NCBI GenBank assembly: GCA_016717325.1
Contig: JADKFV010000011.1
Span: forward strand, 1 to 64,000
Length of the DNA stretch: 64,000 nt
Reading direction: 5' to 3'
DNA from: Bacteroidota bacterium
GTDB taxonomy: Bacteria > Bacteroidota > Bacteroidia > AKYH767-A > OLB10
Position numbers and translations under genes: made by a program. The notes below the pieces were generated by a model. That model saw nothing but the letters and a program-made list of their open reading frames with translations, had not been told where the DNA came from and made no database searches. Shown in pieces: positions 18,893-28,140 of the stretch. Numbering within the stretch: the stretch's first letter is position 1; the number at the start of each line of letters is the position of its first letter.

Positions 18893-19348
18893 ATGTTACC
18901 ACTTTCCGAAAAATACAAAGTGATAGAGCCTCTTACTGAAGAGGAGTTTGATCAGTATTTTTTATTGCGTTGGAAAGTATTGCGTAAACCCTGGAATCAG
19001 CCTCCCGGCAGCGAAGTGGATTTTAACGAAGCAACATCTATGCATGGTCTCATTTTGAATTCTCATGGTAAAGCAATTGCAGTTTGCCGTATCGAAATGC
19101 GCGATGTACTTACAGCACAGGTTCGCTATATGGCTGTAAGTGAAGAAGTAAGAGGACAAGGGCTAGGACGAAAAATATTACATTACCTCGAAAAGAAAGC
19201 CAAGAACAAAGGCGCTCGAAGGGTTTACCTCGATGCCCGCGAAAATGCTGTTGATTTTTATGTTTCATGCGGATACAGAAACATCAAAACATCTTATCTT
19301 CTATTTGGTGAAATTCAACATTACGGTATGGAAAAAAGCCTGGGTTAA
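18893..19348 (+). CDS. GNAT family N-acetyltransferase
   Basis: A 151 aa single-domain acetyltransferase. The acetyl-CoA-binding motif A is seen as VRYMAVSEEVRGQGLGRKIL (residues about 78-97, Arg-Gly-Gln-Gly-Leu-Gly core), followed by the helix and the strand ARRVYLDARENAVDFYVSCGY. The N-terminal YFLLRWKVLRKPWNQP resembles small stand-alone GNATs of Bacteroidota. The acceptor substrate is unknown. It is a single gene with its own promoter box. Confidence 0.85.
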   Translation: MLPLSEKYKVIEPLTEEEFDQYFLLRWKVLRKPWNQPPGSEVDFNEATSMHGLILNSHGKAIAVCRIEMRDVLTAQVRYMAVSEEVRGQGLGRKILHYLEKKAKNKGARRVYLDARENAVDFYVSCGYRNIKTSYLLFGEIQHYGMEKSLG

Positions 19349-19458
19349 TTTTCCGCTTTCGACTGTTCATATTCAACACATCTCATTTTAAAAATTCCCA
19401 TTCGTATTTATATTGAAAACTTATCCCAACAAGTTTCGAATACTAACGTTTGCAATTC

Positions 19459-19466
19459 TATATTTG
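19459..19466 (+). promoter_or_regulatory. -7 box for phosphohexomutase gene
   Basis: TATATTTG matches TAnnTTTG 32 bases before the TTG start of the phosphohexomutase gene. Confidence 0.5.
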
Positions 19467-19498
19467 CGCACTTTTTCAATCATTAATTTAAAATCGCT

Positions 19499-20899
19499 TT
19501 GTCATTAATTAAATCTATATCAGGAATACGAGGAACAATAGGTGGTAAAGCCGGAGATGGCCTAACACCTATAGATATTGTAAAATTCACAACAGGTTAT
19601 GGAAGATGGCTTCTTACCACAGTTTCAAATGGAACAAAGTGCAAAGTAGTCATTGGTCGTGATGCGCGTATCTCGGGGCAAATGGTCCAGAGCATTGTTA
19701 CCTCAACACTTTCTGCTTTAGGAATTGATGTGGTTTGTCTTCAGTTATCAACTACACCTACAGTTGAGTTGGCAGTAGTTTGGCACAATGCAAATGGTGG
19801 GATTATTATCACCGCAAGCCACAACCCCAAACAGTGGAATGCTTTAAAACTACTAAACAGTTCAGGCGAATTTATATCGGCCGCAGATGGTGAAATGGTT
19901 TTACAATTTGCTGAAGACGGTCAAACAAACTATGCCGAAGTAACCAAGTTAGGTAAGTACGAAGAGGACAATGGAGCAATTGAAAAGCATATCGCTTGTA
20001 TTTTAGAATTGCCAATGGTTGATGTGGAAGCTATTCGCAGCAAAAATTTTCGAATTGTGGTAGATGCTGTAAATTCTGTTGGGGGCATTGCAGTGCCTAT
20101 GCTTTTGAAGTCGCTTGGTGTAGAAGATATTATTGAATTGTATTGTGAACCAACGGGTAACTTCCCGCACAATCCTGAACCTTTGCCCGAAAACCTTGTA
20201 GACCTTTCGCAAATGGTAAAGCGCAAAGACGCTCACCTTGGAATTGTTGTTGACCCCGATGTTGACAGACTTGCATTTGTGTGTGAAGATGGAGAGATGT
20301 TTGGCGAAGAATATACTTTGGTTGCTGTTGCCGATTTTGTATTGAAAAACAAGAAAGGCAATACAGTTTCCAACCTTTCATCTACACGTGCTTTGCGCGA
20401 TGTTACTGAAAAGGCAGGCCTTCAATATTTTGCATCGGCAGTTGGCGAAGTAAACGTAGTAGAAATGATGAAGCAACAAAATGCGGTGATAGGAGGTGAA
20501 GGAAATGGAGGTATTATTTTACCTGAGTTGCATTATGGGCGCGATGCATTGGTTGGTATTGCATTATTCCTCACACATTTGGCAAAATTTGGAAAATCAG
20601 CATCTGTATTGCGTCACCAATATCCTGATTATCATATTTCGAAAAACAAAATAGAATTAACTCCGGGTATAGATGTTGATGCCATCCTTGCGGCCATTCA
20701 GGAAAAATATAAAAAACATCCTACTTCAACTATCGATGGTGTTAAATTGGAATTTGGAATGGAATGGGTACACTTACGTAAATCCAATACCGAGCCCATA
20801 ATTAGAATTTATGCTGAGAGCCAAAGTATGACTATGTCAAATAACCTGGCATCGAAAATCATGAGTGATATCAAGGAAATTGTACAAAATAAGAAATAA
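19499..20899 (+). CDS. glmM: Phosphohexomutase, probable phosphoglucosamine mutase
   Basis: Alpha-D-phosphohexomutase of 466 aa that probably converts glucosamine-6-P to glucosamine-1-P for peptidoglycan and LPS precursors. Domain 1 starts ISGIRGTIGG. The catalytic phosphoserine is Ser107 in TASHNP, the metal-binding loop is DPDVDRLAF, the sugar loop is GGEGNGGI and the phosphate-binding loop is RKSNTEPIIRIYAE. The start is TTG 19499, giving the usual MSLIKSISGIRG N-terminus. Phosphomannomutase or phosphoglucomutase activity cannot be excluded. The gene is followed 18 bases later by a cysteine desulfurase gene. Confidence 0.88.
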   Translation: MSLIKSISGIRGTIGGKAGDGLTPIDIVKFTTGYGRWLLTTVSNGTKCKVVIGRDARISGQMVQSIVTSTLSALGIDVVCLQLSTTPTVELAVVWHNANGGIIITASHNPKQWNALKLLNSSGEFISAADGEMVLQFAEDGQTNYAEVTKLGKYEEDNGAIEKHIACILELPMVDVEAIRSKNFRIVVDAVNSVGGIAVPMLLKSLGVEDIIELYCEPTGNFPHNPEPLPENLVDLSQMVKRKDAHLGIVVDPDVDRLAFVCEDGEMFGEEYTLVAVADFVLKNKKGNTVSNLSSTRALRDVTEKAGLQYFASAVGEVNVVEMMKQQNAVIGGEGNGGIILPELHYGRDALVGIALFLTHLAKFGKSASVLRHQYPDYHISKNKIELTPGIDVDAILAAIQEKYKKHPTSTIDGVKLEFGMEWVHLRKSNTEPIIRIYAESQSMTMSNNLASKIMSDIKEIVQNKK

Positions 20900-20917
20900 C
20901 AAATTATTCAAAACAAA

Positions 20918-22043
20918 ATGAAAGTATATTTTGATAATGCCGCTACAACACCTATGCTTGTTGAGGTTATAGAAAGCATGACGACCGTTATGCAAAACCA
21001 ATTTGGAAATCCATCATCTATACATTCATTTGGACGGGAAACAAAATCTCTGATTGAAAAATCGCGAAAATCTATTGCTACTTTATTGAATTGTTCGCCC
21101 GGTGAAATATTTTTACTTCAGGTGGAACCAAGCCAACAACATGGCAATACGTTGTAGCATTGAGCAACTAGGAATCACCCACGCCATTTCATCTCCTATT
21201 GAACACCATGCTGTATTACACACTTTAGAAGATTTACACCATAACAATAAAGTTAAACTCAGTCTTGTAAAAATAGACAACAAGGGCGTTGTAGATTTAA
21301 ATCATTTAGAGGAATTACTAAAAAGCAATCCTCGAACTTTTGTATCATTAATGCACGCCAATAATGAAGTTGGTACTGTGTTGCCTCTTGTTGAAGTTGG
21401 AAACATTTGCGCAAAATATGATGCGCTTTTCCATTCAGATACAGTGCAAACAATGGGGCATTTGCCTCATAACTTAGGGGAAACTAATGTCCAATTTATT
21501 AATTGTGCCGCACACAAATTTCATGGCCCCAAAGGAGTAGGATTTATTTACATCAACAGCAAAGTGAAAATAAAGCCCTTTATAACAGGCGGTGCACAAG
21601 AGCGAAATATGCGTGGCGGTACCGAAAACCTATACGGAATTGTAGGCCTTGCGAAGGCACTCGAAGTTTCATATACGCACATGACTGAAGATAAAGAAAA
21701 AGTGCAGGGCCTTAAAAATTATATGATTGATCAATTGCAAAAAAATATTCCTGATGTTCAGTTTAATGGCGACATATCTGACGACAGCTTATATACTGTG
21801 CTTAATGTAAGTTTACCTCCAACACCTATTGCCGAGATGATGTTGTTCAACCTTGATATTCGTGGTATTGCTGCTTCGGGTGGTAGTGCATGTTCATCGG
21901 GTAGCGAAGTAGGTTCACATGTACTTACAGCATTGGGCACTAATCCCGATCGGCCAGCGGTACGGTTTTCTTTTTCAAGGTTTAATACCAAAGACGAAGT
22001 AGATTACGCAATTACACAATTGGTAGAGCTATATAAAATGTAA
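20918..22043 (+). CDS. Cysteine desulfurase, NifS/IscS type (frameshifted)
   Basis: PLP enzyme that takes sulfur from cysteine for Fe-S clusters and tRNA thiolation. It begins KVYFDNAATTPM and has the PLP lysine in NCAAHKFHGPKG and the catalytic Cys loop in SGGSACSSGSEVGSH. Between GEIF and NNMAIR two single bases are missing, one in the T run 21110-21114 and one near 21128-21131. Restoring them gives the conserved FTSGGTEANN. Both halves are otherwise intact, so the break is probably a sequence error. Confidence 0.9.
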
Positions 22044-22082
22044 TCGAGTTTGTAAATTTATATCTCAACCAGTTTTTCAATT

Positions 22083-22703
22083 ATGCTGCTCGAAATCAAT
22101 TTAGAGAACATCGATAACAGAAAGATATCACAAGTAATTGATGTTTTAAAAAAGGGCGGGCTTGTAATTATTCCTACCGATACTATTTATGCGGCTTGTT
22201 GTTCAATGCAGAGTAAAAAAGGGTTCCAGCGGTTATGCGAGTTTAAAAACATTGCTCCGGCCAAAGCATCTTTTTCAATGCTACTTAGCGATTTATCTTC
22301 CATATCACATTACACCAAACAATTTGATCGCAATATCTTTCGCATCTTAAAAAAAGCTTTGCCGGGTCCTTATACATTTATTTTGCCATGCTCTCACGCA
22401 GTATGTGAGGTATTTTCTTCAGCAAAAAAGACAATAGGAGTAAGAGTGCCCGAAAACGATTTTGTACAGTTGCTAATTAAAGAATTGGATTCTCCATTAC
22501 TTGCTGCTTCGCTTCACGATGAAGATGAAATCATAAAATATTCTACAGACCCGTCAACCATTTACGAGCAGTTTGACGAAAAAGTCGACCTGATTGTTGA
22601 TGGTGGCTATGGAAAAAATACAGGCAGTACAGTTGTAGATTGTAGTGATGGTTCTCCTTTAGTTTTAAGGCAAGGACTAGGTGGAATTGATATACTTGAC
22701 TAA
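22083..22703 (+). CDS. L-threonylcarbamoyladenylate synthase (Sua5/YciO/YrdC)
   Basis: A 206 aa Sua5/YrdC domain protein that forms threonylcarbamoyl-AMP for the t6A37 modification of tRNA. The family pattern GGLVIIPTDTIYAACC is near residues 27-42, with RLCEFKN after it and PGPYTFIL and GVRVPEN further on. No C-terminal Sua5 domain, so it is the short form; YciO-type proteins of unknown activity belong to the same family. It follows the cysteine desulfurase gene by 39 bases. Confidence 0.85.
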   Translation: MLLEINLENIDNRKISQVIDVLKKGGLVIIPTDTIYAACCSMQSKKGFQRLCEFKNIAPAKASFSMLLSDLSSISHYTKQFDRNIFRILKKALPGPYTFILPCSHAVCEVFSSAKKTIGVRVPENDFVQLLIKELDSPLLAASLHDEDEIIKYSTDPSTIYEQFDEKVDLIVDGGYGKNTGSTVVDCSDGSPLVLRQGLGGIDILD

Positions 22704-22774
22704 AGAACAAAGTGATTTAACACTGAAGAATGAATGCAGAAATTTATAATTGCAATCACTTAATAAAAATAAAA

Positions 22775-22782
22775 TACTTTTG
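22775..22782 (+). promoter_or_regulatory. -7 box abutting start of hypothetical gene
   Basis: TACTTTTG matches TAnnTTTG and ends five bases before the ATG at 22788, the same close spacing as at mnmA. Confidence 0.45.
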
Positions 22783-22787
22783 AAGCC

Positions 22788-23603
22788 ATGAACTATTCTA
22801 TACTTGAACCGAGCAAATTTGAACGGCTTTTGAAGTCAGTATTTTCAGCTTTATTTTTTGTTTTATTCTCCACACTTCACGCTCAACCCTTATATAAGGA
22901 ATATGTTGAAAGAGAATATCCTGAGGATATTTACCATACTCAAATATCAAAGTCAACACTCAAAAATGTTGAAATTAAGATAATCGAAATTTTCAATAAA
23001 AAGTATTTTGAAAACAAGAAACTCTATTGCCGGGCCTGGTTAATTATTCTGAAGCACGATTCGGTGATTAGCAGAATGTATTTCGATAATATGGCAGCCG
23101 ATGGTGGTTGTTCGGGATTATACTGGCCGAAATCTCAACCGGCAAATTATTTTATTGTTTCAAAATTTGGCGATTACGATGGGCGCACATTGTTGATAGA
23201 CACCAATGCCCTGATTCACGACATTCCCGGTGGAAGATTTTTTATTTCACGTGATAGTCGTTTTGTTTTTTCGGTTTATGATAGCGATAGAAATGGCTTC
23301 GCTGTTTTCGATATGCGGTTGTGCAAGACTGCATATTTGAACGATTCTTTACCAACTCCGGTTGCGCAATGGTACTTTCAGGGCGGAAAATATTTTAGCA
23401 TTGATGAAGAAGCCGATGATGAAGCCGATGAAGAAAGCGAATCTTTTAACCCTAATGGGCTTATGCAATTTACCATTCAGACTTTCGATTTTGCCAAGCG
23501 CAGTTTGAAACAGGAAAAACTGCCATTCGAAAATTTGAAAGAAGAAAGTAAAATAAAACTTTTCCCCGAGATTAAGAATATTACCGATTGTCAATGTAAG
23601 TGA
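22788..23603 (+). CDS. Exported protein of unknown function
   Basis: A 271 aa protein with an N-terminal hydrophobic segment (residues about 16-32, FSALFFVLFSTLHAQ) that reads as a signal peptide. The rest is soluble, contains a strongly acidic stretch (DEEADDEADEESES, around residue 210) and ends DCQCK. No family or catalytic motif was recognised. Confidence 0.65.
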   Translation: MNYSILEPSKFERLLKSVFSALFFVLFSTLHAQPLYKEYVEREYPEDIYHTQISKSTLKNVEIKIIEIFNKKYFENKKLYCRAWLIILKHDSVISRMYFDNMAADGGCSGLYWPKSQPANYFIVSKFGDYDGRTLLIDTNALIHDIPGGRFFISRDSRFVFSVYDSDRNGFAVFDMRLCKTAYLNDSLPTPVAQWYFQGGKYFSIDEEADDEADEESESFNPNGLMQFTIQTFDFAKRSLKQEKLPFENLKEESKIKLFPEIKNITDCQCK

Positions 23604-23706
23604 AAAAGTCTTTGGTGCTATTATATATTGAAAGGTAATAAACAAATGCGCTGGGTCATGCTTTACTTATTTATCCATTCCAAACATCAACCAAATCACT
23701 GAAAAC

Positions 23707-23731
23707 AAAAAAGCCTTGCAAAAGCAAGGCT
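23707..23731 (-). terminator. Terminator of tRNA-Ser
   Basis: Minus-strand hairpin AGCCTTGC-TTTT-GCAAGGCT followed by a T run, eight bases after the tRNA 3' end. Confidence 0.9.
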
Positions 23732-23738
23732 AAATTTT

Positions 23739-23828
23739 TGGCGGAGAGTTAGGGATTCGAACCCCAGGAGGCTGTAACACCTCAACAGTTTTCAAGACTG
23801 CCGCAATCGACCGCTCTGCCAACTCTCC
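23739..23828 (-). tRNA. tRNA-Ser (anticodon UGA)
   Basis: A 90-nt cloverleaf on the minus strand. Acceptor stem GGAGAGT / ACTCTCC, discriminator G and an encoded CCA. D-arm, anticodon loop CTTGAAA (anticodon TGA at 23792-23794), the long variable arm typical of class II tRNA (GAGG / CCTC) and T-loop TTCGAAT are all present. A terminator hairpin follows directly. The 258 bases between its 5' end and the next gene boundary at 24087 hold nothing recognisable. Confidence 0.97.
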
Positions 23829-24087
23829 GGGGGCGAAGATAATTTTAGTAATTGTAGTGCCAAAATAATTCGAAAAAAAATATCACCCTTAATATTCTAC
23901 TTTTCAGAGAGTTTAAATTAGAGTGCTGATTTAAAATATGTCCTTTCAGTTACAAAGTAATTTTGAAAAACATGATTCCAAACTTCTTAGCGGGTTTCGA
24001 TGACAAAGCTTGCGCAGACTGAAGGAGACTGGAGAAAGACACTTGGAGGGATAAATTAAATATTAGTCACCGCGTGACAACAAAATA

Positions 24088-24863
24088 CTAATTGATCACA
24101 GACATCACAGAGAACATATCCATATAATTTTTAGCAATTTTTTGAGAATCACCATTTGGCGCCAAAATATTGTAAGTATAATAAAAGTTGATAGAGTAGG
24201 GGTTTGACAGGATTTCAGCTACATCTGTTTTGAAGTTAACATAGGAAGTATGCTCTTTCTGAACTTCAATTGTTTTGCCATTGAATGCAGGAATTATTTT
24301 TTTGAAATTATTTACCGGAGCGCTGTACCCACCAATATCAAATTGAAAATTTCCTGTTGGCGACTCCACTGATGAGCCTTCCATTTTCAAAAAAATAAAA
24401 CCATCCGTATTGTTCCAGTACATTCCATTTGTATGGCTTAAGGCACCGGTATGATTACCGCTAACTGTAGTTGTACTATCCACTCCAATATTAAATTCTA
24501 CACCAACATACGTTCCGGTAGCTACTGAGCCTATGTAAATATTTGAAGTTGATGTGTTGGAATGTTCGAGTAAATAATAACCGCTTACTTCTGTTTTCCA
24601 CCTGCCGGTTTAACCAGTTTAATATTACTTACATAATACTTAATTTTCGAAACAGTATAAAGTTGCCCAAGCACATTGATATATTCTTTCGAAGAGTAAA
24701 CCAAGGCACTATCACCAACTAAATGTTTGGATTGCAGCACAATATTACCGTATGTTTTTTCATCGGCAGGCGGTTCTTCTTCCTTTTTTTTGCACCCGCC
24801 CACAAATATAAACAGCATTACTAAATACAAGAAAGTTGAAATATTGTTATTGCTTTTTGTCAT
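24088..24863 (-). CDS. MbnP-like lipoprotein, copy 1 (frameshifted)
   Basis: Predicted lipoprotein (lipobox FVGGC after a hydrophobic N-terminus) with the MbnP-type pattern: an early strand plus KIKYYVSNIKL, then GTYVGVEFNIGVDS, GALSHTNGMYW, GFIFLKMEGSS and an aromatic C-terminal MDMFSVMSVIN. One A is missing in the run at 24594-24597 (GGK to TEVSGYYLL), which splits the frame. MbnP proteins bind copper after a partner diheme enzyme (MbnH) oxidises a Trp. Here the motif around that region is MYWNN rather than MFWTW as in copy 2. The gene ends a minus-strand cassette with a diheme peroxidase, copy 2 and SCO1. Confidence 0.78.
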
Positions 24864-24868
24864 AATAT

Positions 24869-25898
24869 TTATTGATATTCTGATAGTTTTTTGTCCTTGG
24901 TGAAATCAACATCATCTAATGTTTTTAGAAAAGTTAGCAGATCATCAATTTCGGTATTTGATAATGTGATGCCATTTGAAAGCAGAGGATCCAACGTGGC
25001 ACAGGGTTGTACACCTGCAATTGTAATGCATAATAACTTCCTGTAGATTTTGAAAACGTCCATCATGCATATATGGATAAGTATACTTTAGATTGCGCAA
25101 CGAAGGCACTTTAACTTTGCCCGAATCGGACGGATCGAAAGTAATCATTGCTCTACCGGGATCTTTAGGAAATAAATCTAAACCATTATTACGAAAACTT
25201 AAATCGGTGAATAATGGTTCCTGATGACATGCTGAACATTTTTGTACAAACACATTGTATCCCGATTGCTCAGCCGTAGAAAATGTTTCTTTACCAAGTT
25301 TCACTTTATCGTATTTTGCATTTGCCGAAATCATCATTACCATAAATTGCGACAGTGCCCGCAATACCCTTTGCGAGTTGATGGTTTCGTCACCAAAAGC
25401 GCTCTTAAATAATTGTCTGTAAGTGGGTAACTTATCAAGTTTAGCAACAACGTTATTTATGTCCTCATCCATTTCTACAGGATTTGTAATAGGCAGTAAA
25501 GGCTGTACTTCGAGATTATTTACACCGCCATCCCACATAAAATCTTTTTGGAAAGCTAAATTGAAAAGTGGTGGCGAATTGCGTGTTCCTATTAAACCAT
25601 TAATACCATGACTAAACTGATGATCGCCATGTGCAAAGGCAGAATATTGCTGATGACATTCGCCACACGAAATCGAATTGTCTTTGGAAAGAATGGGATC
25701 GTAAAATAATTTTCGGCCCAAAATAAATCCTTCGGTAGTTACAGGATTTTGTTGTAGATTGTAAATTGCATCAGGAAAATGAGGCGGTTTTACAAAAGAA
25801 ACCGGTTCCATTTCATTAACAGAATCATCAACAAGAGATGGATCAACCTCGCAAGCTGAAAAAGCTATTGAAATTAAAACGAAAATAAATTTTTTCAT
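24869..25898 (-). CDS. Diheme cytochrome c peroxidase / MauG-MbnH-like lipoprotein (frameshifted)
   Basis: Periplasmic diheme enzyme of the bacterial CCP/MauG family. It has a signal peptide with lipobox FSAC, heme-binding motif CGECH (Cys78, Cys81, His82) and a second motif CSACH (Cys221, Cys224, His225). Typical family segments are GRKLFYDPILSKDNSISC, RNSPPLFN and YPYMHDGRFQNLQEVI. The C-terminus changes frame near 25019 (HYN to AGVQPCATLDPLLSNGI, then DDLLTFLKTL), giving an expected full-length protein of about 340 aa. It sits between two MbnP-like genes, which points to an MbnH-like protein-modifying role rather than simple peroxide removal. Confidence 0.85.
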
Positions 25899-25920
25899 GT
25901 GAATAAAGTTGAAGCTTTAT

Positions 25921-26694
25921 TTATGGATTTATTACCTTATCGAACGAAAACATATCCACATAGTTATCGGCAATTTGGCCTCCGTCTTTTGCGCTTGTTA
26001 AAAATGGGCTATCCTTAAAATCAATAAGAAGAGGGTTTTTGAATGCCTCGTTAATATTCGCATTCAAAAATAATTTTGTTGTCATATCCTTTTTTACAAT
26101 CACATTACTGAAATTCAAATTCAGCGTTCTGATATTATTGTACGGTAATTTATATCCTCCACGTGATATGCAATATTACCGTTATTCGAAATGGCTTGTG
26201 GCGAATCTCCTTCAAGTTTGAAAAATATATATCCACTGCTCCATGTCCAAAACATATCGTTACCCGGGTCAAGGGCTCCTGTTTGTGCACCTGATGTATT
26301 TCGCGCACTATCAACTCCGAGTATAAATGAAATACCTGTATAAGTGCCTTCGGGTATACCGCTCAAACTTAAAATTTTCGATGATGGTTTGCTTTCATCT
26401 ATTAAAAAATAACTATCAGGAACTTTATAGCTTGTGCCATCGCTCTTTTTGAGAGTGATGTTTGTGAAATAGTATTTCAACCGGTTTACTGTGAAAGTGT
26501 CGCCATTGGGATTTAAATATGATGTGCCATCCATTTTCAAGAGTTGATTATCAACATAGTTGGCAATATTTATTTCAAGGTTTCCACTTATTGCTAACAC
26601 AGGAACTTCTTCAACTGCGTCATCTTTTTTTACATCCGATTGCAAACAACATTATCAAAGTTGCAAATGCTAAAATCTGTTTTAATTTTATCAT
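25921..26694 (-). CDS. MbnP-like lipoprotein, copy 2 (frameshifted)
   Basis: It starts at ATG 26694 with a lipoprotein signal (lipobox FAIGC), then KKDDAVEEVPVLAISGN. A one-base excess in the run 26625-26631 separates the signal peptide from the body, and another indel near 26161 separates HV from GGYKLPYNNIRTLNL. The joined protein has the complete MbnP pattern: RLKYYFTNITL, GTYTGISFILGVDS, GALDPGNDMFWTWSSGY, IFFKLEGDS and the C-terminal YVDMFSFDKVI. It sits two bases before the stop of SCO1 and 22 bases before the diheme peroxidase gene. Confidence 0.8.
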
Positions 26695-26696
26695 GA

Positions 26697-27341
26697 TTAT
26701 TTTTCTTTTTTAAGTTTATATATATCTTTAATTAAATTCAAAACTGCCAGCGAATCGGTGCCATCGTAATATCCGCGTATTTCGAATTCTTTATCAACCA
26801 GCACTAAATTTTGCGTATGTAAAAAATCTTCGGCACCACCATCGCCCTCACCCGCAGCTGCTAAATACGATTCGCGTGCGAGTTCATAAATCTGCTTTTT
26901 ATCTCCGGTTACAAATTTCCATTTATTATCGTTCGCTCCCAAACTATTAGCATAATCACTAAGCACCGATACACTATCCTCTTCGGGATTAACCGTATGC
27001 GAAATAAACATAATGCCACTGTCTTTTTCAAAAATATTGTAAACCTTTTTCAAATTGCCATTCATCCGCGGGCATATTCCCGTGCAGGTGGCAAAGAAAA
27101 AATTGGCTACAAAAATTTCTCCATCGAATGTTTCCTTACTCACTTTGCTTCCCGTTTGGTCAATCAATGAAAAGTCACTTATCTTATGTGCATTATTCAT
27201 TTCATCTCGAGGACCATAACTTGGTAATCGTGGTTCAGCCATATTGTTTCGTGTCATATTGTATGCTACACTCACGAGAGTAATTATTACTACGCCAATA
27301 AATGCTGCTCCTATAAGTCTGGCTTTGTTTTCCTTGGTCAT
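26697..27341 (-). CDS. SCO1/SenC family copper chaperone-like protein
   Basis: Membrane-anchored thioredoxin-fold protein of 214 aa. N-terminal membrane segment about residues 9-28. The Cu-binding motif is CTGIC (Cys86, Cys90) and the third ligand is His175 (FLHTQNL). The family acts in CuA assembly of cytochrome oxidase and in redox defence. It is first in the cassette SCO1-MbnP-diheme peroxidase-MbnP, so it probably supplies or reduces copper there. Confidence 0.9.
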   Translation of the reverse strand: MTKENKARLIGAAFIGVVIITLVSVAYNMTRNNMAEPRLPSYGPRDEMNNAHKISDFSLIDQTGSKVSKETFDGEIFVANFFFATCTGICPRMNGNLKKVYNIFEKDSGIMFISHTVNPEEDSVSVLSDYANSLGANDNKWKFVTGDKKQIYELARESYLAAAGEGDGGAEDFLHTQNLVLVDKEFEIRGYYDGTDSLAVLNLIKDIYKLKKEK

Positions 27342-27407
27342 TTCTGTTTGAATACTGTCTTTGTTAATTGCAAAAACAACTCGATACTAGCTTTGTTTTT
27401 GATGATA

Positions 27408-27415
27408 CAAAATTA
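27408..27415 (-). promoter_or_regulatory. -7 box for the SCO1-MbnP cassette
   Basis: Minus-strand TAATTTTG, an exact TAnnTTTG, about 66 bases before the SCO1 start. It could drive the whole cassette, whose genes are 2-22 bases apart. Confidence 0.45.
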
Positions 27416-27507
27416 ATATAATTACTGCTACTGTCAAATACGATTACACCATTACAGTTAAACATTCATTTCTCAGTCATATTGAAAAAGGAACATCAAA
27501 ATAATAA

Positions 27508-27515
27508 TACATTTG
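27508..27515 (+). promoter_or_regulatory. -7 box for coaE operon
   Basis: TACATTTG matches TAnnTTTG 22 bases before the coaE ATG, with a TTG 23 bases upstream of the box at 27482-27484. Confidence 0.45.
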
Positions 27516-27537
27516 AGGCGGGCTTTATACTTAAAAA

Positions 27538-28140
27538 ATGTCAAAATCATATATTGCTGGACTTACAGGAGGAATAGGAAGCGGGAAAACAACTGTGGCA
27601 AAAATATTTTCTTCAATGGGAGTACCCATTTTTTATGCTGATACCCAAGCCGCGAATATTGTGAATACACACACCGACATAAAACAACAAATTATTGAGT
27701 TGTTTGGAAAAGATATTTATGGCATTGACGGAATATTAAAACGCAAAGAACTTGCATCGCAGTTGTTTAATAGTGAAAACCTTTTACAACAATTAAATGC
27801 AATAGTTCACCCACGTGTACAAGAAGTGTTTTTTGATTTTGTAAATACTGCAACGTTTCCTTATGTAATAAAAGAAGCAGCTATTTTATTCGAAAGTGGT
27901 TCATATAAGGATTGTGATACAACCATAATGGTATACGCACCTGAGGCAATAAGAATACAACGCGTAATGGCACGCGATAACAGAACAGAAAAGGAGATAC
28001 TTGATATTATAGCACGACAAATGAATGACGAAGAAAAAAGAAAGCTTGCCGAATATGTGATTGTAAATGACAATTCCGAATCGCTTATACTGCAAGTTTC
28101 AAAAGTGCATACATCTATATTACAAAAGCTTAAGAAATGA
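27538..28140 (+). CDS. coaE: Dephospho-CoA kinase
   Basis: Phosphorylates dephospho-CoA in the last step of CoA synthesis. The 200 aa protein has P-loop GLTGGIGSGKTTV (residues 8-20), FYADTQAANIV, the segment EAAILFESG and the lid helix with RDNRTEKEILDII. Its stop overlaps the next start by four bases (ATGA), so the two genes are probably translationally coupled. Confidence 0.95.
   Translation: MSKSYIAGLTGGIGSGKTTVAKIFSSMGVPIFYADTQAANIVNTHTDIKQQIIELFGKDIYGIDGILKRKELASQLFNSENLLQQLNAIVHPRVQEVFFDFVNTATFPYVIKEAAILFESGSYKDCDTTIMVYAPEAIRIQRVMARDNRTEKEILDIIARQMNDEEKRKLAEYVIVNDNSESLILQVSKVHTSILQKLKK

Noticed and set aside
23243..23258. parS-like palindrome TATTTCACGTGATAGT
   Set aside because: Only the central TTTCACGTGA fits a parS consensus; several outer positions differ, it lies within a coding region and is about 40 kb from parAB.
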